From G965279335 sp965279285 (lineage in GTDB: Bacteria > Pseudomonadota > Gammaproteobacteria > DSM-16500), in the NCBI GenBank assembly GCA_965279285.1, contig OZ257148.1, positions 310,001-374,000 on the forward strand: a stretch of DNA of 64,000 nt. Direction: 5' to 3'. The translations under genes and the position numbers were made by a program. Position 1 is the first letter of the stretch. Every line of letters starts with the position of its first letter. A model generated the notes under the pieces. The model was not told the DNA's origin, did not search any database, and was given only the letters and a program-made list of their open reading frames with translations. Shown here one piece after another: positions 25,129-31,772 of this stretch.

Positions 25129-26730
25129 CTACCCAATCCCCGATAAAATAACTGGCGTAATCAACACCACCGTCTCCACATTCAACTGCCGCGATGCCTT
25201 TCCGCCTAAATCTTGAGAATTCAACAACTGCATCGCACCCACTTGATTCGTCACTTGTCTAAATCCCGACAAAACCAATGTCTCATTACTCTCTATAAGT
25301 GCTCGCTGATTAAATTGTTTCTGACTTAATTCTGGCGTTTGAATCATAGGAGCCGTCGACGGAGAGTTATCAGGATCCCCTGTCCCCTGAGAGGAAATTC
25401 TATCAATTCCCATCAAAAGAGATAAATCAGCATTAACCTGTAAATACACTTTATTATTTAAAATCTTGGGTAAAACATACAATGTCAAACCACTAACAAC
25501 ATTTCCAGGTGTAATTTGTGACACGACGGGATTACTTGCTGACCCAGTACCGCCCGCTAAAGCTGTCGTTTGCACACTAGCAATATAACCCTCCTGCGAA
25601 ACAATCCGAACAACGGAAACCTGGTTATTTAAACACACCACCCGCGGCTGAGTGACTACAGATACTTTACCTTGCTGAGATAAAGCATTAATAATCGCAG
25701 TCACACCGGTGTCATCTTCTTCGCCGATTTTTTTTACGCCAAATTGCGGTAACCCAGAAGCGCCCGAACTATGAAATGGTTTAACACTCACCGGCACACC
25801 ATAATTTGCCTTAAGGAGAAACTTTTGCTTTAATACTTCACCCACAACATCCCAATTAATCCCAAAATTAAATGCGCTATTTAACGAAATATCAACAATT
25901 TCGATTTTCACTAACACCTGTCTTGATAAATTTTGATTAAGATTTTGAATATAATTACCAATAAGCTTCACATTGCTTGGTTTATCACGAACCGTTATTG
26001 TCGTAGTCGATTCTGAAACACCTACCTTTCCATCTGGTGATAGCATTTCCTTAATCGATGTTTTTAAATCATTCCATACTGATAAATTACCTTTTAAATT
26101 ACTGTATTCTTGCGACGTATTGTCATCAACAATACCTGCCGTTGTTGCTGCGCCTGCTGATGTTGAGCTTCCAGCATTGGATGATGAAGTACCTCCCGAG
26201 CCACTTGATTTACCTAGTTGATAATCAGCTTTTCCAGGCATAAACGCTATATCAAACGTTTTAGTTATAAACTCTTGCCAATAAATTTGATTATCACTAA
26301 TGGTATAAACATAACCTGTTTTTGTTGCCAAAAAATCCAAAGCCCCTTTAACAGTGCCAGTATAATTTACTGAAATTTTCGCTGTTGAATTTAATCCAGA
26401 CTGATACGTGGTTAATATATTTTTCCCGCCGCCCTCTGCAGCTATTTTGCTGTAATAAGAAAAATCTAACTGATCGCCACGTATAATAATCTTATTCTTT
26501 AACCAACCAGGCTGCTTTATTAAATTAATTGGCGTGGAATCAACATACATTCCCTCATTAACAATTAATGCGGCAGCAGTTTTTTTTGTTATATTTGACT
26601 TTTCTCGCGCATTAATCGTTTTTTGAGTAATGTCCGCAATGTTTGCTTCTGTTTGACTGTAATGTGGGTTAGCGCAGCCTGGGATTAAAAAAGCAACGCT
26701 AATTAAAAAAAATATTTTTCTTGCCCACAT
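25129..26730 (-). CDS. pilN: PilN-type lipoprotein secretin of a type IVb pilus system
   Basis: An outer-membrane secretin of about 533 aa. The start at 26730 (MWARKIFFLISVAFLIPGC) gives a lipoprotein signal with the lipid-attached Cys at residue 19; the frame is open 13 codons further up, to 26769, but that would bury the signal. N-domains span about residues 60-280, and a Ser/Gly-rich linker stands near 180-200. The secretin core has VSVVTQPRVVCLNNQ, the region ending VLPKILNNKVYLQVN, and NETLVLSGFRQV. It matches PilN of R64-like thin pili rather than PilQ. No other pilus gene is in the window, so it is an isolated gene or its partners are elsewhere. Confidence 0.87.
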   Translation of the reverse strand: MWARKIFFLISVAFLIPGCANPHYSQTEANIADITQKTINAREKSNITKKTAAALIVNEGMYVDSTPINLIKQPGWLKNKIIIRGDQLDFSYYSKIAAEGGGKNILTTYQSGLNSTAKISVNYTGTVKGALDFLATKTGYVYTISDNQIYWQEFITKTFDIAFMPGKADYQLGKSSGSGGTSSSNAGSSTSAGAATTAGIVDDNTSQEYSNLKGNLSVWNDLKTSIKEMLSPDGKVGVSESTTTITVRDKPSNVKLIGNYIQNLNQNLSRQVLVKIEIVDISLNSAFNFGINWDVVGEVLKQKFLLKANYGVPVSVKPFHSSGASGLPQFGVKKIGEEDDTGVTAIINALSQQGKVSVVTQPRVVCLNNQVSVVRIVSQEGYIASVQTTALAGGTGSASNPVVSQITPGNVVSGLTLYVLPKILNNKVYLQVNADLSLLMGIDRISSQGTGDPDNSPSTAPMIQTPELSQKQFNQRALIESNETLVLSGFRQVTNQVGAMQLLNSQDLGGKASRQLNVETVVLITPVILSGIG

Positions 26731-26927
26731 AATATCTTCCCATATAAATATGCAGCGCAAATTTTTCATTTGCTCACATAATCAAAAATATTACATTAAG
26801 TTAACAACACAAACAGAAAGAGGGAATTCAGTAGTCATACAGTGAAATGAATTAATTTTTAAAAAATAACTCCGCCCCTATTATAAAATAACAAATTGAT
26901 TATCTAAACGATCTTAAATATATTTTT

Positions 26928-26945
26928 TATAGCTGAACAGCTATA
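26928..26945. promoter_or_regulatory. Probable HipB operator 1
   Basis: TATAGCTGAACAGCTATA has 8-bp perfect inverted arms around AA. It stands 30 bp upstream of the -35 box of hipBA and has a near copy 27 bp downstream. HipB proteins bind pairs of such palindromes to repress their own operon. Confidence 0.6.
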
Positions 26946-26954
26946 TTGTGTATT

Positions 26955-26972
26955 TATGGCTTTTCAGCTATA
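26955..26972. promoter_or_regulatory. Probable HipB operator 2
   Basis: TATGGCTTTTCAGCTATA repeats operator 1 with a slightly degenerate left arm. It abuts the -35 box (26975), so a bound repressor would hinder RNA polymerase. A further half-site, TATAGCC, is within the promoter spacer at 26982-26988. Confidence 0.6.
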
Positions 26973-26974
26973 GT

Positions 26975-27003
26975 TTGATTTTATAGCCTTACTCATATAT
27001 AAT
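26975..27003 (+). promoter_or_regulatory. Promoter of hipBA
   Basis: TTGATT (26975-26980) and TATAAT (26998-27003) are spaced by 17 bp. The predicted start near 27010 leaves a short leader with AAAAGG ahead of the hipB ATG. Confidence 0.7.
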
Positions 27004-27034
27004 AAAATTATACCTCCCTCATAAAAGGTGCTTT

Positions 27035-27283
27035 ATGGAACAATTAATTCACTCACCCCAATCTCTCGGCAACGCTATAAAACGACAGAGAAAAATAAAA
27101 AATATTAGCCAAACAGAGGCTGGGAGTATCTTTAAAATTGAACAAAGCACCTTTTCTAGTATTGAAAAAGGCGTTCCCGGAACACGACTTGAAACCTTAT
27201 TTCGTGTACTCGCCGCACTCGACCTTGAAATGGTGATTAAACCCAAAAAATCGACTACAAATAAAATAAAAGAGAGCTGGTAA
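27035..27283 (+). CDS. hipB: HipB antitoxin (Xre family)
   Basis: An 82-aa DNA-binding protein. The HTH lies at about residues 10-65, with NISQTEAGSIFKIEQSTFSS and LETLFRVLAALDLEM. It is the antitoxin and autorepressor of the HipBA module, neutralising the HipA kinase and binding the palindromes upstream. Its stop codon is immediately followed by the hipA ATG, so translation is coupled. The C-terminal tail is basic and short, as in other HipB proteins. Confidence 0.92.
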   Translation: MEQLIHSPQSLGNAIKRQRKIKNISQTEAGSIFKIEQSTFSSIEKGVPGTRLETLFRVLAALDLEMVIKPKKSTTNKIKESW

Positions 27284-28585
27284 ATGGCACGAAAAAAGCG
27301 GTATCAAACTCTCTATGTTTACATGAATGGGATTCGCGTTGGAATGCTCGCTCGGGAAGCAAATGGTACACTTGTATTTACTTATGACAACGACTGGCTA
27401 AATTGGAAAGGCACGCGTCCAATTAGTCTCTCCATGCCACTCACAGAAACTCCTTACACTGGGCAAGTGGTTGAGAGGTACTTTAATAATTTATTGCCCG
27501 ACAATGACCTTATTCGCAAACGCATCCAAACTCGTTTCAACGTGCCATCAGACAATTGCTTTGATTTATTATCACATATTGGCGTGGATTGCATTGGTGC
27601 TTTGCAATTATTAACACAAACAAAAATTAAAAATATCAAAACAATTCAGACCAATCCAATCAGCAACAAACAAATAGCGACATTATTAAAGCATTATAAA
27701 ACAGCACCACTAGGCATGGATCGTGAAACTGACTTCCGCATCTCAATTGCCGGCGCACAAGAAAAAACAGCGTTATTATTTCAGCAAAACAAATGGTATT
27801 TACCACACAACTCAACACCAACTAGTCATATAATAAAATTACCAATAGGCCATATAAAACATTCTGGCATCGATTTATCAGACAGTGTAGAAAATGAATG
27901 GCTTTGTCTCAAAATTTTATCTGCCTATCATTTACCAGTCAATGATGCACGTGTTGTCTCTTTTAATGATGTAAAAACATTAGTCGTAACTCGCTTTGAT
28001 CGACGCTGGGCCGAAGATGACAAATGGCTAATTCGGTTACCACAAGAAGACTTATGCCAAGCATTAGGAATAGATCCTGGGTTAAAATACGAATACGATG
28101 GTGGCCCAAGCATACAGGCGATCATGAATTTATTACTTGGCTCACAAGAAGCATTACAAGATAGAAAGCAATTCATGAAAGCGGTATTTTTGTTTTGGGT
28201 GATGGGCGCTATCGATGGGCATGCAAAAAATTTCAGTATTTTTATCAAACCACAAGGCCGTTATCAACTTACGCCATTATATGATGTAATATCAGCTTAT
28301 CCTCTTGCCGCTAAACGACAAATTGAATGGCAAGGATTAAAAATGGCAATGTCAGTGAAAGGTAAAAATAAGCATTACTATTGGAATAATATACAGATAC
28401 GTCATTGGTTATCAACCGCTGCTCAGTGTCAATTTTCTGAAACTATCATGCAAGATATTATCGATGATGTATTTGATAATATGGAAAATGTAATAACGCG
28501 GGTAACTAGGATGTTACCTAAAAATTTTCCGGAACAAATCAGTGATGCCATATTTGCGGGGATGAGGAAAGTTAAAAATCGGTGA
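27284..28585 (+). CDS. hipA: HipA toxin, serine/threonine kinase
   Basis: A 433-aa kinase close in length to E. coli HipA (440). The N-terminal domain contains YFNNLLPDN and FDLLSHIGVDCIGALQLL. The kinase core has SIAGAQEKTALLF, HIIKLP, the VVTRFDRRW segment and the catalytic loop DGHAKNFSIF with D311, then LTPLYDVISAYP. HipA phosphorylates glutamyl-tRNA synthetase in E. coli and stops translation, leading to dormancy. All motifs are intact and there is no truncation, so the module is probably functional. It is adjacent to a second, decayed toxin-antitoxin locus on the other strand. Confidence 0.94.
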   Translation: MARKKRYQTLYVYMNGIRVGMLAREANGTLVFTYDNDWLNWKGTRPISLSMPLTETPYTGQVVERYFNNLLPDNDLIRKRIQTRFNVPSDNCFDLLSHIGVDCIGALQLLTQTKIKNIKTIQTNPISNKQIATLLKHYKTAPLGMDRETDFRISIAGAQEKTALLFQQNKWYLPHNSTPTSHIIKLPIGHIKHSGIDLSDSVENEWLCLKILSAYHLPVNDARVVSFNDVKTLVVTRFDRRWAEDDKWLIRLPQEDLCQALGIDPGLKYEYDGGPSIQAIMNLLLGSQEALQDRKQFMKAVFLFWVMGAIDGHAKNFSIFIKPQGRYQLTPLYDVISAYPLAAKRQIEWQGLKMAMSVKGKNKHYYWNNIQIRHWLSTAAQCQFSETIMQDIIDDVFDNMENVITRVTRMLPKNFPEQISDAIFAGMRKVKNR

Positions 28586-28599
28586 GGTGTCAGACTAAA

Positions 28600-28890
28600 T
28601 TATGCTGCAATACGATCATCGATTACCAAGTGAACCGGCTTACCTAGCTTGACTAACATATTAACTAACACATCAATAGTAAATAGATGTATTTTTCCGC
28701 GCTTAAGATCACTAATTCTTGGTTGAGACACATGCAATAACTTTGAAGCTTGTAATTGAGTAAGATTTTTTTTATCTAACTCTTCTTCAATAGCACGCAT
28801 AAGAACAGCACGAATTTTTAAATTAGATGCTTCTACTGCATTAAATCCTAAATCATCAAAAACACTTCCTTTTATAGTATGTTGTTTCAT
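28600..28890 (-). CDS. higA: HigA-type antitoxin, Xre family
   Basis: A 96-aa protein with an HTH at about residues 38-85 (NLTQLQASKLLHVSQPRISD) and the typical C-terminal KLGKPVHLVIDD. The N-terminal VFDDLGFNAVEASNLKIRAV is characteristic of antitoxins that pair with HigB-type (Gp49-like) RelE-fold toxins, which normally lie immediately upstream. Here the upstream gene is reduced to the 36-codon fossil at 28887-28997, leaving an orphan antitoxin. It may persist as a regulator or as protection against related toxins. Confidence 0.88.
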   Translation of the reverse strand: MKQHTIKGSVFDDLGFNAVEASNLKIRAVLMRAIEEELDKKNLTQLQASKLLHVSQPRISDLKRGKIHLFTIDVLVNMLVKLGKPVHLVIDDRIAA

Positions 28891-28997
28891 TCTGACACCC
28901 TGCTCATATCTAAACTCAAGCCTATTTATCCGCGCACATTCGCCGGATACTCTTTGATGGTATCGTGTGTATTACCTAGCCACTTTATCGGTCTCAT
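28887..28997 (-). pseudogene. HigB toxin remnant (internal deletion)
   Basis: From the ATG at 28997 the frame reads MRPIKWLGNTHDTIKEYPAN and VRG, which looks like the first strand and helix of HigB (RelE/Gp49) toxins. It meets a TAA at 28926-28928. The same frame then continues for 12 codons (IGLSLDMSRVSE) to a TGA that overlaps the higA ATG, the usual higB-higA junction. So both ends of the toxin gene seem to remain, with the middle, about 70 codons, gone. The two end segments are in register. The toxin is inactive. Confidence 0.6.
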
Positions 28998-29009
28998 AAC
29001 TATAATATA

Positions 29010-29191
29010 CAATATTTTATATATAATGCAAGAATATTCTTTGTGTAATTAGCTAATAAAGTATTTAGCAATATAAAAACTTGGATAAAAAAACAGACAA
29101 CACCAACCATTAATTTTGGTACAGAAAATTGATAATATTGACTCACTTCGGGTTTAGTAGACATGCGCCTCCAAATATTACATGTTTAAAA
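29010..29191. other. Intergenic stretch without recognised features
   Basis: About 180 bases of AT-rich DNA lie between the higB remnant and the end of the convergent paralogue gene. I see no open frame of note, repeat or clear promoter. Confidence 0.5.
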
Positions 29192-30295
29192 TCAAGCCCC
29201 TACCCTACGCCTATATATTGCATTTCGTGCTGCAAAAGGATGCTTTGTCAAAGAACAAATTTGCTCAGAAGACACAACTCCCGAAGAAACGCCATTACCT
29301 CTTTTACTAAAGACAGTAAAATTGCTATGAGCCAAATGTTTCATTGCATCGGCTGTATCACATGAACTTTGAATTTCCAGTCTTCTCGCAAGAGAACAAC
29401 TTTTATCAGGTCTTAAAGCATGATTAAGCATATTAATACTAATACTGAACAACGGAATTTGCATGGCCATCAGACAAAGGAAAGGAATAACTAAAACAGG
29501 TAATACAATAGACACAGAAATAAATATAGCATTAACAACAAATAAACTTAAGGCATATAGCATCCCCAGTGCGCCCACTAACCCACACCGTAATCGATGC
29601 TCGTTTTGAAAAATATCTGGACCTTCTACTGCTCTGCGCATTTTATCCGTTGCGGTAATTAATACATAACTATTAAACTGCCCTCCTGGGTTTTGAATAT
29701 ATTCAGTCGACATCTGTATAGCGGCAGTAAGTGATATTATCTTTTCTTTTCTACTTAATTCAGCCGAAAATTTTAAACCAAGACTGCATTGTTCATTTGA
29801 ATTCATAATATCTTGAGCTAAGACTATGCTATGCAATAATACATCACGAGACACATGATAAAACAAGGAATTTCTATCCTGCGGTAACGCGTTTTTTAAA
29901 GTTACTAAATGCCGCATTAAAGCTAAAAATTCAAGTTCAATTCTTTCATTATAACCATTTTTCTCATAAATAAGATTAAACTGTTTTTGAGTATAAAATC
30001 CGTTAAGCAAGCTCGCATGAGCTTGACAGTGCTCTTCTTGAAAATTCTTTAATTCATTCACTAAATCATTATAAGATTTATTTCTTTGTGTTAGCTTTTG
30101 TATCTCACTCTCTAAATATTTTATTTTTTTCTGTTGGTAATAATCTAAGGGCGTTTTTTTGGAAACCCTCTTGGTTGAGCAGGAAAATGCTGATTTATTA
30201 TCTTCGCCTAATACATCATTTGATGATGCGGCAGGCTTAACGGTGACTGAAACAACTTGGCTACTTATCATTTTTAAACTTTCCTCTTTTTGCAT
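29192..30295 (-). CDS. Membrane-associated protein of unknown function, paralogue 1
   Basis: I do not recognise a family. It is a 367-aa protein, clearly paralogous to the gene just upstream: both share FQEEHC, a phenylalanine/tyrosine-rich F-Y-x-x-x-x-F-x-L-I-x-E block, LKN-ALPQD or LKN-VLPQD, and IVLAQDIM. The N-terminus is polar and Ser/Lys-rich with a short coiled coil near residues 50-75. Two adjacent hydrophobic segments lie at about residues 240-295 and look like a hairpin membrane anchor. A polar tail rich in Ser and Arg ends it. Such a layout without signal peptide occurs in many secreted host-membrane-targeted effectors, but that is a guess. Confidence 0.75.
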   Translation of the reverse strand: MQKEESLKMISSQVVSVTVKPAASSNDVLGEDNKSAFSCSTKRVSKKTPLDYYQQKKIKYLESEIQKLTQRNKSYNDLVNELKNFQEEHCQAHASLLNGFYTQKQFNLIYEKNGYNERIELEFLALMRHLVTLKNALPQDRNSLFYHVSRDVLLHSIVLAQDIMNSNEQCSLGLKFSAELSRKEKIISLTAAIQMSTEYIQNPGGQFNSYVLITATDKMRRAVEGPDIFQNEHRLRCGLVGALGMLYALSLFVVNAIFISVSIVLPVLVIPFLCLMAMQIPLFSISINMLNHALRPDKSCSLARRLEIQSSCDTADAMKHLAHSNFTVFSKRGNGVSSGVVSSEQICSLTKHPFAARNAIYRRRVGA

Positions 30296-30330
30296 AGAAA
30301 AATTACTTTTTTTTACTCTGATATTGCACT

Positions 30331-31374
30331 TTATGCTCCAGCACGGTTCGTCCTAGTCCTCGCTTGCCCAGATGATATAGGTGCTAAATCAATACTAGGG
30401 ATTTTTTTACTAAATAGAGCAGGGTTGTAATTTACCAAGCGCTGTACGGAACCTGCTGTTTCACGAGAATTTGCAGTCTCAACTCTTCTTGCTAATGAGT
30501 GATTTTTATCTTGGTTTAGTGCATGATCCAGCAGTTTAAACCCCGTAAAAACTAAGGAAATACTTGCCGCTGTCATTAGAATAAGTGGAATAACAAAAGG
30601 AACGGTTACAGCCGCAACTGCAAACAAGCAAAAACCTGCTAGCATACTCAATGCGCCCAAAAACCCACACCACAATCGGTTTTCTTTTTGAAAAATAGCC
30701 GGACCCTCTACCTCTTGACGCATTTCATTTATTGCTGTAATTAAAGCTCGATTGTCAACTTGCCCATTGCTTTGAATAAACATAGTTGATGCTTGTATAG
30801 CAGCAGAAAGTGCAACTATCTTTTCTTTTCGATTATTGATATCTGTTTTCATCAAATTATGTCGCCAATTCTGCTGAGAACTCATGATATCTTGTGCTAA
30901 CACTATTCCACGCATTAATACTTCGTAGCTTAATTGATATAAGATTGTATCTTTGTCTTGTGGTAAAACATTTTTTAGTGAAACTAAATTTTGCATTAGA
31001 GTTAAAAATTCATTTCTAATTATTTCATTGCGAACATTATCCTCAAAAATAAGATCAAATAATTCTTTGCTATAAAATCTAGAAAATAGATTAGAACAGT
31101 TTGGGCAATGCTCTTCTTGAAACTTTTTTAAATCATTAAGTAATTTACTATAAAGGCCGTTTCCTTCTACTAAATTTTTAATTTGGTTTTGGAAGATTTT
31201 TATTTTAATTTTTTGGAGACTATATAATGGCAATTCTTTGGGAACCTTCACAGCTCGTCGTAGAGGAGCGGATTTGCTATCAACTCCGACTGTATCGGTT
31301 GATGGTACGGAAGGGACTGCTACAACGACTTGCGCTTGGTTAGCGGGGACGGGGATATGCTTATTACTATTCAT
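30331..31374 (-). CDS. Membrane-associated protein of unknown function, paralogue 2
   Basis: A 347-aa homologue of the downstream neighbour (35 bp apart), presumably from a tandem duplication. The order is the same: polar N-terminus, central helical block with FQEEHCPNCSNLFSRFY and VSLKNVLPQDKDTILYQ, two hydrophobic segments around residues 235-290 (LAGFCLFAVAAVTVPFVIPL), then an Arg/Ser tail ending TNRAGA. The CPNC motif is not shared by paralogue 1, which has CQAH. It follows the SUKH immunity gene on the same strand with a 65-bp gap, so it could be read with the toxin array. Function is unknown. Confidence 0.75.
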   Translation of the reverse strand: MNSNKHIPVPANQAQVVVAVPSVPSTDTVGVDSKSAPLRRAVKVPKELPLYSLQKIKIKIFQNQIKNLVEGNGLYSKLLNDLKKFQEEHCPNCSNLFSRFYSKELFDLIFEDNVRNEIIRNEFLTLMQNLVSLKNVLPQDKDTILYQLSYEVLMRGIVLAQDIMSSQQNWRHNLMKTDINNRKEKIVALSAAIQASTMFIQSNGQVDNRALITAINEMRQEVEGPAIFQKENRLWCGFLGALSMLAGFCLFAVAAVTVPFVIPLILMTAASISLVFTGFKLLDHALNQDKNHSLARRVETANSRETAGSVQRLVNYNPALFSKKIPSIDLAPISSGQARTRTNRAGA

Positions 31375-31439
31375 TTTTAAATTTTCCTATGTTTTATAAG
31401 TTTTTTTAATTAATGCAAACTGCTTAGCTTTCCTGACTA

Positions 31440-31772
31440 TTAGCTAGTGACAAACTGGTACCAACTTTCAAATGAATCAAATTCCATTTTATTTTCATAG
31501 CCTTGTGATGCAAAATCATGTATCAAAATAATTTTGCCAGGCTTGTCTTTTTCCCAACACGCTACATCATCGCTATCATCATCGCGTGCAAAAGGAAACA
31601 AAAATCTTGTGGGATATCGCTCTTGCAACCCCCTATATCGAATAATTAACTGCTTTTCATCCATTAAATACCAAGGGAGAAATTCATCATTACCTTTGAA
31701 AACTAAATCAAGATAAGCTGATGGATACACAACCCAAATAGGCTTTTCATCACTGTGAATAATTTTTATCAT
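31440..31772 (-). CDS. SMI1/KNR4 (SUKH) family immunity protein
   Basis: A 110-aa protein ending in a typical SUKH pattern: FPFARDDDSDDVACWE, then KIILIHDFASQGYE and FDSFESWYQFV. SUKH proteins are a main class of immunity proteins for polymorphic toxins. Its ATG overlaps the stop codon of the orphan Rhs tip module, so it is very likely the antidote to that module's C-terminal toxin domain. It acts in the cytoplasm by binding the toxin. It is complete. Confidence 0.85.
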   Translation of the reverse strand: MIKIIHSDEKPIWVVYPSAYLDLVFKGNDEFLPWYLMDEKQLIIRYRGLQERYPTRFLFPFARDDDSDDVACWEKDKPGKIILIHDFASQGYENKMEFDSFESWYQFVTS

